A stretch of DNA of 64,000 nucleotides from DAHVFK01 sp035310985 (GTDB taxonomy: Bacteria > Pseudomonadota > Gammaproteobacteria > Burkholderiales > SG8-39), in assembly GCA_035310985.1 (NCBI GenBank), contig DATGDH010000133.1, forward strand, positions 45,912-109,911. Direction: 5' to 3'. The notes under the pieces were generated by a model. The model did not search any database. It was not told the DNA's origin and worked only from the letters and a program-made list of their open reading frames with translations. Positions 1 to 8,961 of the stretch are shown one piece after another. The position numbers and the translations under genes were made by a program. Positions within the stretch are counted from its first letter, which is position 1, and each line of letters begins with the position of its first letter.

Positions 1-890
1 TCGAGCAACTCCCCTCGGTGGCCGGGAGCGGCGGCACCGCGGCTCCCATGGCGCCCTCGTCCGGCGCTGGGATTACTGGCGGCGAGGTACCCGGCCTGCC
101 GGGACTTCCGGCGGCCCCCCCGGCACCGCCGCCGCAGCAGGCCGCGCAGGCGCCGTCCGAACCGCCCGCGCAAGCGCGCACGTCCGCGGCGAGGCCCGAG
201 CAACGCGTCGCTACGCGCGCGGCGGTCGGGCTGCGTGCTGCACCCCAGTCGCCCGCTCCGCGCGTCGAGCTGAAAAGGCCATCGAGCGATGATGCGCTGA
301 CGGTTGCACGGCCGGCGCCGCGTCTCGACCCGGATGTCGCCGCCGGTTATGCGGCCTACCAGGAGGGCGATTTGGCGGCCGCGCGGACCCACTACGAGCA
401 AGCGCTGCAGAAGGACGCCGGCAACCGCGATGCTCTGCTTGGCCTCGCAGCGCTCGACATGCGCGCGCAGCGCTACGACGCCGCTGCCACCCACTACCGG
501 CGGCTGCTGCAGGCGAATCCGCGCGACCCGTATGCGCTTGCGGGGCTGCTGGCGCTGCGCGGCGGCCAGGTCGATCCGCTGTTCGCGGAGAGCCGCGTGA
601 AGACCCTGCTCGCATCCGATACGGGTACCGATGTGCTGAACTTCACGCTCGGTAACGAGTACGCCCGGCAGGGACGCTGGGGCGAGGCGCAGCAGGCCTA
701 CTTCAAGGCGTTCGCCGCCGACCCGAGCAATCCCGACTTTGCCTACAATCTCGCCGTGAGCCTCGAACACATTGGCAAACCGGAGCTCGCACTCGAGCAG
801 TACCGGCAAGCGCTCGCGCTCGCTCAGCAGCGAGCCGCGAGCTTCGACCCGGCAGCGGTGCGCAAGCGCGTCGAGGAGCTGAGCAACTGA
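1..890 (+). CDS. TPR-repeat protein of the MSHA-type pilus locus (MshN-like), 5' end missing
   Basis: The reading frame is open to the left edge, so the N-terminus, probably including a membrane anchor, lies outside the window; a GTG at 18 is unlikely to be the true start. The visible protein begins with a Pro/Ala-rich linker of about 100 residues and then has tetratricopeptide units (for example the GYAAYQEGDLAAARTHYEQA block), with at least three repeats to the C-terminus. This layout, a proline-rich periplasmic linker followed by TPRs directly upstream of a MshE-type ATPase and a MshG-type protein, matches MshN of MSHA pilus loci. TPR proteins of this kind are thought to scaffold the pilus assembly machine in the periplasm. 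The function is inferred from layout and context; MshN identity is likely but not proven. Confidence 0.65.
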   Translation, partial: EQLPSVAGSGGTAAPMAPSSGAGITGGEVPGLPGLPAAPPAPPPQQAAQAPSEPPAQARTSAARPEQRVATRAAVGLRAAPQSPAPRVELKRPSSDDALTVARPAPRLDPDVAAGYAAYQEGDLAAARTHYEQALQKDAGNRDALLGLAALDMRAQRYDAAATHYRRLLQANPRDPYALAGLLALRGGQVDPLFAESRVKTLLASDTGTDVLNFTLGNEYARQGRWGEAQQAYFKAFAADPSNPDFAYNLAVSLEHIGKPELALEQYRQALALAQQRAASFDPAAVRKRVEELSN

Positions 891-937
891 GGAATAGATA
901 GGTTCGCCCGGCACGCGCCGGACACCATTATTTACGG

Positions 938-2647
938 ATGAACTCGCCCACCAATCCGCAGGCCAGGCGCCACATCGGGCAGATCCTGATCGACCAGGGC
1001 ATCCTCACCGAGGATCAGCTCAGGATCGCGCTGCTCGAGCAGATGAAGTCGCACCTGCCGGTGGGCCGGCTGCTGGTGCAACTCGGCTTCGTGTCGGAAG
1101 CCACGCTGCGCGACGCGCTGTCGCAGAAGCTCGGCCTGCAATCGGTAGATCTGGCGCACATCATCGTCGACCCGGCTGCACTCAAGGCGCTACCCAGGGA
1201 GCTTGCGCGGCGCTACCGCATCTTTCCCATCGCGCTCGACCGCCAGGCGAACAGGTTCATCGTGGCGCTCGCGGACACGAACAACATCGTGGCGGTCGAC
1301 CAGTTGCGCACGCATCTCAAGGGCGACTTCGAGATCGAGCTTAGGCTCGCCGGCGACTCCGAGATCGAGCGAGCGATCGAGCATTACTACGGGCACGAAT
1401 TCTCGATCGACGGCATCCTGCAGGAGATCGAGACCGGCGAGGTCGACTACAGCTCGCTGACCGAGGAGGACGAGTACAGCCAGCCGGTGGTGCGGCTCAT
1501 CTCGGCCTTGCTCGCCGATGCGGTCGAACACGGCGCCTCCGACATCCACTTTGAGCCCGAGCAGAGCTTTCTGCGCATTCGCTACCGCATAGATGGCGTC
1601 TTGCGCCAGATCCGCTCGCTGCACAAGACCTACTGGCCGGCCATGGCGGTGCGCCTGAAGGTCATGTCCAAGATGAATATTGCCGAGACGCGCGCTCCGC
1701 AGGACGGTCGCATATCGGCGACCATGTCCGGCAGGGTCATCGATTTCCGCGTCTCCAGCCTGCCGACCACGCACGGCGAGAACCTGGTGCTGCGCATCCT
1801 GGACCGCCAGAAAGGGATCGTGCCGCTGGACAAACTCGGCCTCGAGGACTCTCAGCTCGAGCTGCTGAAGCGCATGATCGCCCGACCGGAGGGCATCATT
1901 CTCGTTACCGGTCCTACCGGAAGCGGCAAGACGACAACGCTCTATTCGATCCTCAATCACGTCAACTCGGACGCGGTCAACATCATGACGCTCGAGGATC
2001 CCGTCGAATACCCGCTGACGCTCATCCGTCAGACCTCGGTGTCGGAGGCGGCGAAGCTCGATTTCGCCAACGGCGTACGCGCCATGATGCGCCAAGATCC
2101 GGACAAGATTCTCGTGGGTGAGGTGCGCGACGCCGATACGGCCGAAATGGCGTTCCGCGCCGCGATGACCGGTCACCAGGTGTTTTCCACGCTGCATACC
2201 AATTCGGCAATCGGCGCCATTCCGCGACTGCTGGACATCGGAATCGTGCCGGACGTCATGACCGGGAACATCATAGGCGTCATCGCGCAGCGTCTGGTGC
2301 GCAGGCTGTGCCGGACTTGTCGCCAGGCGTACGCCCCAGACGCGGGCGAGATGCGCATGCTGGGCATGAAGGCGAGCGAGACCGCGACGCTGTACCGCGC
2401 CGTCGGCTGCGAGCAGTGCGACTACCAGGGATACCGGGGACGCACAGCGATCATCGAAATCCTGAAAATTGACGCGACACTCGACGAACTTATCGCGCGG
2501 CGGGCCACCACGCGCGAGATCTTCGATGCGGCGCGCGCCAAGGGCTTCAGGACCCTGGCAGATGACGGCGTGCGTCTGGTGCGCGCCGGCGCGACAAGCC
2601 TCGAAGAGCTGATGCGCGTGGTGGACCTGACCGATCGGATGGGTTGA
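938..2647 (+). CDS. mshE: MshE-like type II/IV secretion and pilus assembly ATPase (GspE/PilB family)
   Basis: Cytoplasmic hexameric ATPase that powers pilin polymerisation; 569 residues, full length for the family. The N-terminus (about residues 12-64) carries two consecutive copies of the MshEN pattern (xxGxxLxxxGxLTExQLxxAL, then VGRLLVQLGFVSEATLRDAL), the known cyclic-di-GMP binding module of MshE ATPases. The catalytic part has GASDIHFEP, Walker A GPTGSGKTTT near residue 325, the Walker B block ILVGEVRD near 390, a His box and two Cys pairs (CRTC near 457, CEQC near 490) that form the zinc-binding C-terminal element. It starts 47 bases after the TPR gene and is followed after 27 bases by the platform protein gene. 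Domain identity is strong; the MshE rather than PilB or GspE label rests on the N-terminal module and neighbours. Confidence 0.9.
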   Translation: MNSPTNPQARRHIGQILIDQGILTEDQLRIALLEQMKSHLPVGRLLVQLGFVSEATLRDALSQKLGLQSVDLAHIIVDPAALKALPRELARRYRIFPIALDRQANRFIVALADTNNIVAVDQLRTHLKGDFEIELRLAGDSEIERAIEHYYGHEFSIDGILQEIETGEVDYSSLTEEDEYSQPVVRLISALLADAVEHGASDIHFEPEQSFLRIRYRIDGVLRQIRSLHKTYWPAMAVRLKVMSKMNIAETRAPQDGRISATMSGRVIDFRVSSLPTTHGENLVLRILDRQKGIVPLDKLGLEDSQLELLKRMIARPEGIILVTGPTGSGKTTTLYSILNHVNSDAVNIMTLEDPVEYPLTLIRQTSVSEAAKLDFANGVRAMMRQDPDKILVGEVRDADTAEMAFRAAMTGHQVFSTLHTNSAIGAIPRLLDIGIVPDVMTGNIIGVIAQRLVRRLCRTCRQAYAPDAGEMRMLGMKASETATLYRAVGCEQCDYQGYRGRTAIIEILKIDATLDELIARRATTREIFDAARAKGFRTLADDGVRLVRAGATSLEELMRVVDLTDRMG

Positions 2648-2674
2648 GCGCGGCCGTGGCGCCGCGCAGCGAGC

Positions 2675-3880
2675 ATGCCCCTCTACACGTACAAGGCGAT
2701 CGACGGCGACGGCAAGAGCGTGCTCGGGCGGATCGAGGCAGTGAACGTGTTCGACCTCGAGCAGCGTCTGGCGCGCATGGGCCTGGACCTGGTGAACGGC
2801 GCTCCGACGAGCGGCCGCTCGCGGTTGATCGGTGGCATGCGCGTCAGCCGCCCGGACTTGATAAATTTCTGCTTTCACCTCGAGCAGCTCACATCCGCTG
2901 GTGTACCGGTCGTCGAAGGCCTCGTGGATCTGCGCGAGAGCATGGACAATGCGCGCTTTCGCGAGGTGGTGTCGGGTCTTGTCGAGGCGATCGAGGGAGG
3001 TCGCAGCCTGTCCCAGGCGCTTGCCGAGTATCCCGAGGTTTTCGGCAAGGTATTCGTTAGCCTGGTGCGCTCGGGTGAGCAGACGGGCAAGCTCCCCGCT
3101 GTGCTCAAGAGCCTGACCGAATCGCTCAAGTGGGAGGACGAACTCGCCGCGCAGACCAAGAAGCTGCTCATGTACCCGGCGTTCGTCGGCACGATCGTCT
3201 TGCTTGTGACCTTCTTCCTCATGATCTACCTGGTGCCGCAGATGACCGGGTTCATCCGCAACATGGGGCAGCAGATTCCGCTGCAGACGCGCATCCTGAT
3301 CGAAGTGTCGAATTTCTTCGTCAACTTCTGGTGGGCGATCGTCGCGGCGCCGTTCGTCACCTGGTTCGGACTGAAGCTCGCCGCAAGATCGTACCCGGCG
3401 GTCGAATACGCCATCGATCGCTACAAGATCTCGCTGCCGCTGGTCGGCCCGATCCTGCGCAAGATCATCCTGTCGCGCTTCGCCTCCAGCTTCGCAATGA
3501 TGTATGCGTCCGGGATCACAGTACTCGACGCGATCCGCAGCTCAGAGGAAATCGTGGGCAACAAGCCTCTAGAAAATGCGCTGCACACTGCGGGTCAGCA
3601 GATCTCCGAAGGCAAGAACCTGACCGCAGCATTCCAGGAAGCGGAGCTGTTCCCACCGCTGGTTATCCGCATGCTCAAGATCGGCGAGAATACCGGCGGG
3701 CTCGACACGGCGCTGCTGAACGTGAGCTATTTCTACAACCGCGAGGTAAAGGAAGGCATTGGGAAGCTGCAGGCGATGATCGAGCCCGCGCTCACGCTCG
3801 TCCTCGGCCTGATCCTCGGCTGGGTGATGCTGGCCGTGCTCGGGCCGGTGTACGACACCATCTCGAAAATGAAGTTCTGA
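2675..3880 (+). CDS. mshG: MshG-like type II/IV secretion inner-membrane platform protein (GspF/PilC family)
   Basis: Polytopic inner-membrane protein on which the assembly ATPase acts to add pilin subunits; 401 residues, the usual GspF length. Two repeated GspF domains are visible, each with the SG-T/SGVPVVEGL or SGITVLDAIRSSEE pattern (around residues 70 and 270), separated by hydrophobic segments near 168-192 and 220-240, with a last helix near 372-392 before the terminal YDTISKMKF. The N-terminal motif MPLYTYKAIDGDGKSV is typical of the family. It lies between the ATPase and the GspL-like gene and is probably in one operon with them. Confidence 0.9.
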   Translation: MPLYTYKAIDGDGKSVLGRIEAVNVFDLEQRLARMGLDLVNGAPTSGRSRLIGGMRVSRPDLINFCFHLEQLTSAGVPVVEGLVDLRESMDNARFREVVSGLVEAIEGGRSLSQALAEYPEVFGKVFVSLVRSGEQTGKLPAVLKSLTESLKWEDELAAQTKKLLMYPAFVGTIVLLVTFFLMIYLVPQMTGFIRNMGQQIPLQTRILIEVSNFFVNFWWAIVAAPFVTWFGLKLAARSYPAVEYAIDRYKISLPLVGPILRKIILSRFASSFAMMYASGITVLDAIRSSEEIVGNKPLENALHTAGQQISEGKNLTAAFQEAELFPPLVIRMLKIGENTGGLDTALLNVSYFYNREVKEGIGKLQAMIEPALTLVLGLILGWVMLAVLGPVYDTISKMKF

Positions 3881-3896
3881 AAGGGCTGCAAGGGCG

Positions 3897-5444
3897 ATGT
3901 CGGCCAAGCGCATTCTGTACTTCACCTCGAGCGAGCACCTCGTTTATCGTTGGTCGCGGCGTGCGCTCGACCTCGACGCGCGCTTCGAGGCCGACGAGGA
4001 GGGCTTGAACGCTTTCCGCGAATTCATGCGCCACCAGAAGGGGGCACTGTTCTATGTGGTCGCCGACCTCGCGGGCGAGGACTTCCACGAGGACCAGATA
4101 CCCTATTTGCGCGGCGGCGACCGTCAAGCCGTGGTGCAGCGGCGTCTGGCACAGCGCTACCGCGACACGCGCCTCGCGACCGCTTTGCCGCTCGGCTACG
4201 TCACCGGCGAGAGGCGGAACGAGCGCCTGTTGCTCGCCTCTTTCACCAATACCCAGCAGTTCACTCCTTGGCTCGACGCGCTGGTCGACTCCGAGGCCAA
4301 GCTTGCCGGCGTGTATTCCGCGCCACTGATCGCGCCTGCGCTGGCAGCACGCCTCGGGGCGCGCAAGGGGCGGGCATTCGTGGTCACCCAGAATAGCGCC
4401 GGCTTGCGTCAGTGCTACGTGGACGACGGGCGGCTGCGATTCTCGCGCCTAGAGCGCACCGGCAACATGGCGCCCGCCTCGCTCGCCGCACTCGTGCGCT
4501 CCGAGATGGTGCGTCTGGCGCAGTACCTTGGCGGCCTGCGCGCGTTGCCGCGCGAGGGACCTCCGATACAGGTACTGGTGGTCGCCCCGCCGGGCCAGCG
4601 CGCGGCGTTCGAACACGCGCTCGTTTCGGATGCGCGGCTTTCGTTCCGCACGTTCGATGCGGACGAGGCGGCGCGCTCGGTCGGCGTTCGGCGCGCGGGC
4701 GATTCGCTCGCCGAGCGGCTGTATCTGCACCTGGTAGTCTCCAAGCCGCCGAAAGAGCAATTCGCGCGCAGAGAGGAGCGTCGGGGCTACCGCATCTGGC
4801 AACTGCAGCGCGGCATCGCGGCAGCGGGCGTGCTCGGCTTCGCCGCATGCGCGCTCTACGCCGGGGCGAACTGGTGGGACGCGCTTTCGGTGCGCAGTAG
4901 CATCGAGTTCCAGCAACGCCAGGCACGCGCCGCATCCGAGCAATATGAGCGCATCACGGCAGCGTTTCCGGTCACCCAGACCAGCAGTGACAACCTCAAG
5001 GCGACCGTGGTGGAGTTCCGCAAGATCGCCGCCAGCAGCGGCAGTCCCGAGGCCTCGCTGGTGCACCTGTCGAAGGTGCTCGACCATTTTCCGCAAATCG
5101 AGCTCGATCGGCTGGTGTGGCGCATGGGCGTGCCGACCGAGGACGGCCGCGAGGCACCGCCCGCGGCGGCGGCACCACCCACGAACGCCGCGTCTGCGCG
5201 CGACGTCCAGGTGCTCGAGATCGCGGGCCGCGTGAACGCCACTCAGCGCTCGGACTATCGCGGCATTACCGCCCAAGTGCAGCAGTTCGCCGACGCACTC
5301 AGTGCGGGCGGCGTGTACCGCGTGCTGCGCACTCAGCTGCCGTTCGACATCACGTCGCAGGGTACGCTTACCGGGGACATCGGCGCCTCCGAGGCGAGCG
5401 AGGCGCCGCGCTTCACTGTCGTGCTTGCCAGGGGTCCGAAATGA
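3897..5444 (+). CDS. GspL/MshI-like pilus biogenesis protein: cytoplasmic domain plus membrane-anchored periplasmic domain
   Basis: 515 residues. The first ~300 residues look like a degenerate cytoplasmic actin-like (PilM/GspL-type) domain without a clear catalytic motif. A single hydrophobic helix near residues 302-323 (GIAAAGVLGFAACALYAGA) follows, then a periplasmic part with a coiled-coil-like stretch and a C-terminal alpha/beta region ending near FTVVLARG. One polypeptide therefore spans what PilM plus PilN do in type IVa pilus systems, as GspL does in type II secretion. The following gene starts inside its stop codon (ATGA overlap), so the pair is translationally coupled. Family identity is inferred from topology and locus; sequence similarity to MshI could not be tested here. 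Confidence 0.6.
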   Translation: MSAKRILYFTSSEHLVYRWSRRALDLDARFEADEEGLNAFREFMRHQKGALFYVVADLAGEDFHEDQIPYLRGGDRQAVVQRRLAQRYRDTRLATALPLGYVTGERRNERLLLASFTNTQQFTPWLDALVDSEAKLAGVYSAPLIAPALAARLGARKGRAFVVTQNSAGLRQCYVDDGRLRFSRLERTGNMAPASLAALVRSEMVRLAQYLGGLRALPREGPPIQVLVVAPPGQRAAFEHALVSDARLSFRTFDADEAARSVGVRRAGDSLAERLYLHLVVSKPPKEQFARREERRGYRIWQLQRGIAAAGVLGFAACALYAGANWWDALSVRSSIEFQQRQARAASEQYERITAAFPVTQTSSDNLKATVVEFRKIAASSGSPEASLVHLSKVLDHFPQIELDRLVWRMGVPTEDGREAPPAAAAPPTNAASARDVQVLEIAGRVNATQRSDYRGITAQVQQFADALSAGGVYRVLRTQLPFDITSQGTLTGDIGASEASEAPRFTVVLARGPK

Positions 5445-6049
5445 ATTTCACGGCCGCCGAGGCGCGCAAGCTGGCCCTGCCCCTACTCCTGTGTCTACTG
5501 CTTCTTGGCGGGGGCGCAGCGCTCATTGCGCAGGTGCAGTCGGTGCTTGCGCGCGACCACCGTGAGCTCGCCGAAGCTCAGCGCCAGCGCGCCGAAGCGA
5601 ATCAGCGGCTAGCGCGCATCGCCGAAGAAGAGCGGGAGGTAAACGAAAAGCTCGCGCTTTACCGGCGCCTCAAGGCGCTGCACATCATTGGTCCGGAGCG
5701 CCGCCTGGAATGGGCCGACACGATGGCGCACATTCGCACCAGCCGTGAGCTGCCCGACCTGCGCTACCAGGTCGAGCGCCAGCAACTGCTCGTATCGGTG
5801 CCGGGAAAGCCCGCGAACGTCGATTTCTACTCGAGCACGATGAAAGTCGACCTCGCGTTGCTGCATGAAGGTGACTTGCTCGGCTTCCTCAAGGACCTGC
5901 GCGACTCGGGCAACGCCTACTACTCGATTCGAAGCTGCGACATTTCGCGCACCGGACAGACTCCGACGGGAACCTCGATCGTGCCGCGGCTGCACGCGAG
6001 GTGTGACATCGATCTCATCACCATACTCGACCGGGCGGCGAAGACATGA
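5441..6049 (+). CDS. GspM/PilO/MshJ-like inner-membrane pilus assembly protein
   Basis: 202 residues beginning with the ATG at 5441, which overlaps the preceding stop codon by ATGA. The N-terminus has one transmembrane helix (residues 12-31, leucine rich) followed by a charged heptad-like segment rich in Glu, Arg and Ala (about 36-75) and a small periplasmic domain. That topology is the one shared by PilO, GspM and MshJ, which pair with the GspL/PilN-type protein encoded just upstream. No catalytic motif is seen. The assignment rests on topology, length and position. Confidence 0.6.
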   Translation: MNFTAAEARKLALPLLLCLLLLGGGAALIAQVQSVLARDHRELAEAQRQRAEANQRLARIAEEEREVNEKLALYRRLKALHIIGPERRLEWADTMAHIRTSRELPDLRYQVERQQLLVSVPGKPANVDFYSSTMKVDLALLHEGDLLGFLKDLRDSGNAYYSIRSCDISRTGQTPTGTSIVPRLHARCDIDLITILDRAAKT

Positions 6050-6492
6050 CGCGCGGCGCCGGGCCACTGATCGCCATCGCGCTCGCGGCGTGCGCCACGG
6101 TCGCGCAGGCACAGGAACTCGGACGCCTGTTCTTCACGCCCGAGCAGCGTGCGCAACTCGACGAGCGGCGCAAGGCACACGTGCCGGACAAACCCGCCGC
6201 CGTGCTGGTCGAGTCGCCGAGTACTCGCCTCGACGGTTACGTTAAGCGCTCGCGCGGCGAGTCGACCCTATTCGTCAATGGCGAGGCGATCCCAGAGGGC
6301 GTTCAGACCGAGGGTATGCAGGTCGTTCCCGACCGCGCCAGCGCGGACCGCGCGACGATCGTCACAGGGGAGGGCGGGAAGCGCGTTCGGCTGAAGGTCG
6401 GTGAATCCCTCGATCGCGGCACCGGGACGGTGCGCGACGTCGTCGACGGCGAGGTGCGTGTCGCGCGTCCGAGAGCTAGCGCCGGTCGCTGA
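6046..6492 (+). CDS. MshK/GspC-like exported pilus locus protein
   Basis: 148 residues; its ATG overlaps the stop of the previous gene by four bases. A signal peptide is visible (residues 1-22, cleavage after AQA). The mature part is small and has a central region with VKRSRGESTLFVNGEAIPEG and a KRVRLKVGESLDRGTG stretch, resembling the beta-rich periplasmic region of GspC/PilP/MshK-type proteins that link the inner-membrane complex to the secretin. It closes the L-M-C-like trio of inner-membrane assembly components. The family call is inference from order and topology. Confidence 0.5.
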   Translation: MTRGAGPLIAIALAACATVAQAQELGRLFFTPEQRAQLDERRKAHVPDKPAAVLVESPSTRLDGYVKRSRGESTLFVNGEAIPEGVQTEGMQVVPDRASADRATIVTGEGGKRVRLKVGESLDRGTGTVRDVVDGEVRVARPRASAGR

Positions 6493-6511
6493 GCCAGACA
6501 GCACTCCGTCG

Positions 6512-8173
6512 ATGCAGCGGCGCGTCGGTCGAGTAGGTTCGCAACAGGGCGCGGCGTTACTCGCCCTACTCGCACTCGCCGTGCTCGCGGTCTCCTGGTT
6601 CCTACTCGCGGCGCTGCGAGACACAGGCAACTACACGGCACGGGCGCGGACGCGCAATGCAGCGGTGATGCAACGCGCCAAGCAGGCGCTCGTCGGTTAC
6701 ATCGTGCGCCAGGCAGCACTGCAGGAAGAAGACAATCCGGGTCGACTGCCATGCCCAGAGGCGCGCGGCTACATCGGTACCGCGAGCGAGGGCATCGCCG
6801 CGGGCAGCTGCACGCTGCCGGCCCTAGGGCGGTTGCCGTGGCGCACGCTGGGTCTGGATCGGACGCTAGACGCCTTCGGCGAACCGCTGTGGTACGCAGT
6901 CTCACCCGGTTGGGCGCTGCCCAAGCCGGGCGCCGAGCTGTCGATCAACTCCGACACCGAGGGCGGCCTCTCGGTCGATGGGCGAGAAAACGCGGCGGTG
7001 GCGCTGATCATCGCCCCTGGACCGGCGCTTGCGGTCGCGCCCGTCGCGGGATGCGTGGCGCGCACGCAGTCGCGCGGCATCACGCCTCCCGACGTACGCG
7101 ACTACCTGGAGTGCGCCAACGCCGACGTTCCCACCGACGCGCGCTTCGCGAGCGCCGGCCCGCTCGGGGCGTTCAACGACCAGGTACTAGCGGTGACCGC
7201 GGCCGATCTGCTGCCCGGCCTTGAGGCGGCCATCAAGGTGCGCATCGAGCGCGACATCGTGCCCGCGCTCAGGCAGGTCTACGCCGGTCCGGAATGGGGG
7301 CTACCTGCCGGTCACGTCGCTTTCCCCTATGCTGCACCGTTCATGGATCCGGGCGCGTCGGATTTTCGTGGAGCGGTGGGTGCCACCCAAGGGCTGCTGC
7401 CCTTCAGTGCCGCGCTGGGCTGCGCTGTGCGCAACGACGCGCGCTGCATCCCCTCGCTCACCGGCTGGGATGCGCGGCGTGCGCCGGACGTCGTGCAAAT
7501 CGGCGGCAGTGGGCGACTGCGCAACGCGCAATGCGGATTCGCGGCGGACGCAAGCGCCTGGTGCCGCGGAACTTACTCGGGCGCGCCGCGGCTGCGCCTG
7601 AGCGCGACCCAGCATGGCGTCGCGCTGGCCCTGCGCAAATTCGACCCGCAAAACGCGACGGTCTATTACTATTCGGCGACGGGCCGCGTGCCGGTGGCCG
7701 GAACGCTGAGCGGGCGCCTCGCGGCGGATGCTTCCGCTCGCGTCGAGCTGTCCAGCAGCCTGCCGGACCTGGGCAGCGAAACCGACTTCTATATGACTAT
7801 GGGTCAAGACGTGCTCGCCGACCATCCGCTGCTCGACCGCAACAATCCGACGAGCGGATGGTTCGTACGCAATGAATGGTTTCGCCTCGTGTACTACGCC
7901 TTTGCGCCGCGGCTCGCGCCTGGCGGCGCGGGGCAGTGCAGCGCCTCTGAACCAGTGACCTGCCTGCAGGTCGAGAATCTCGAGCCGCGTGCTGCGCAGC
8001 GTGCGATTCTGGTGCTGGCGGGCCGTAGTCTGCGCGGCGCAGCGCGTCCGAACGACTCGCTCGCGGACTATCTCGAGGACGAGGAAAACCGCGACGGCGA
8101 TGGCCGCTTCGTGCAACGAATTGCGGGCGCGACGTTCAACGATCGATTCATCGCATTGGACGTGGAGCCGTGA
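6512..8173 (+). CDS. Large prepilin-like protein with a class III type N-terminus lacking Glu5
   Basis: 553 residues from the ATG at 6512; the frame is open further upstream but would overlap the previous gene. The N-terminus (VGSQQG, then AALLALLALAVLAVSWFLLAAL) resembles a prepilin leader and hydrophobic helix, but the residue expected to be Glu5 is Leu, as in GspK/PilX/MshP-type minor subunits. The large exported part carries a GRLPCP motif near residue 78, then GRLPWRTLGL and DAFGEPLWYAV, and several paired Cys residues. The same motif series occurs in the next gene product, suggesting a shared fold. It ends inside the start of the next gene. A role as a tip or minor pilus subunit is inferred. 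Confidence 0.6.
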   Translation: MQRRVGRVGSQQGAALLALLALAVLAVSWFLLAALRDTGNYTARARTRNAAVMQRAKQALVGYIVRQAALQEEDNPGRLPCPEARGYIGTASEGIAAGSCTLPALGRLPWRTLGLDRTLDAFGEPLWYAVSPGWALPKPGAELSINSDTEGGLSVDGRENAAVALIIAPGPALAVAPVAGCVARTQSRGITPPDVRDYLECANADVPTDARFASAGPLGAFNDQVLAVTAADLLPGLEAAIKVRIERDIVPALRQVYAGPEWGLPAGHVAFPYAAPFMDPGASDFRGAVGATQGLLPFSAALGCAVRNDARCIPSLTGWDARRAPDVVQIGGSGRLRNAQCGFAADASAWCRGTYSGAPRLRLSATQHGVALALRKFDPQNATVYYYSATGRVPVAGTLSGRLAADASARVELSSSLPDLGSETDFYMTMGQDVLADHPLLDRNNPTSGWFVRNEWFRLVYYAFAPRLAPGGAGQCSASEPVTCLQVENLEPRAAQRAILVLAGRSLRGAARPNDSLADYLEDEENRDGDGRFVQRIAGATFNDRFIALDVEP

Positions 8174-8961
8174 ATATGCACGGCGTCGCGTCGGCACGCA
8201 TCCAGAGCGGCTTCTCGCTGGTTGAAGTCGCGGTCGTGCTTGCTATCGTCGGTCTGCTTCTCGGCAGCGCGATGTATACGCTTTCCGCCCAGCTCGAGCA
8301 GCGCGACGAGACGCGCACCACGCGCTTCCTGGACGAGGCGCGCGAGCTGCTGCTCGCATTCGCCATCGTCAACGGCCGTCTGCCCTGCCCGGCGCGCGAC
8401 ACGAGCGGCGGCGACGAGCTGCGCGACGATGCGGGCGTGTGCAGGGATGCGGCAGGAAACGACGAGTACTACCGCGGACTGTTGCCGGCGCGCGCGCTCG
8501 GTCTGCAGGAAGTCGACGCCCAGGGTTTCGCGCGTGACGCCTGGGGCAACCGAATCCGCTATGCCGTGGCGAAATCGGTGATCGGCTGCGCGCGCGCGCC
8601 GAAGCTGCCGCACTTCACTTCGGCAACCAACCTCAAGGGCAACGGCATTACCTGCCAGCCCGCTGACCTGCTGATCTGCAGATCGGCCGCGGGGATCAAT
8701 CCGGCGAGCTGCGGCCGTGCGGGCAACTCGCTCACCAATCAAAACCTGGTGGTCGCGGTGCTGCTCTCGCCGGGCAAGAGCGCGGCGCTTGGACGCAGCG
8801 GCGGCCCCGACGACGCGGCAAACGCGGATGGCGACGCGGTATTCGTGGCGCACGCGCCGGCGCCCGCCGGCGCCGTCGGCGGCGAGTTCGACGACCGCCT
8901 GACCTGGATCACCGTCGGCGAGCTTTACGGGCGCATGGTGGCCGCGGGGCTGCTGCCGTGA
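8170..8961 (+). CDS. Type IV prepilin-like protein (minor pilin) with GRLPCP domain
   Basis: 263 residues with GTG at 8170 overlapping the previous stop (GTGA); an in-frame ATG at 8176 is the alternative start. The leader QSG followed by FSLVEVAVVLAIVGLLLG is a canonical prepilin peptidase site with Glu5. After the helix comes NGRLPCPARD, then LLPARALGL and DAWGNRIRYAV, the same series of motifs as the preceding larger protein, and cysteine pairs in the C-terminal half. It is likely a minor pilin of the MSHA-like system, processed by a prepilin peptidase encoded elsewhere. The following cyclase gene overlaps its stop by four bases. Confidence 0.75.
   Translation: MNMHGVASARIQSGFSLVEVAVVLAIVGLLLGSAMYTLSAQLEQRDETRTTRFLDEARELLLAFAIVNGRLPCPARDTSGGDELRDDAGVCRDAAGNDEYYRGLLPARALGLQEVDAQGFARDAWGNRIRYAVAKSVIGCARAPKLPHFTSATNLKGNGITCQPADLLICRSAAGINPASCGRAGNSLTNQNLVVAVLLSPGKSAALGRSGGPDDAANADGDAVFVAHAPAPAGAVGGEFDDRLTWITVGELYGRMVAAGLLP

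Noticed and set aside
1190..2878. Long open frame on the minus strand across the pilus ATPase gene (562 codons)
   Set aside because: It is the antisense shadow of a confidently identified ATPase in GC-rich DNA and its translation shows no known motif.
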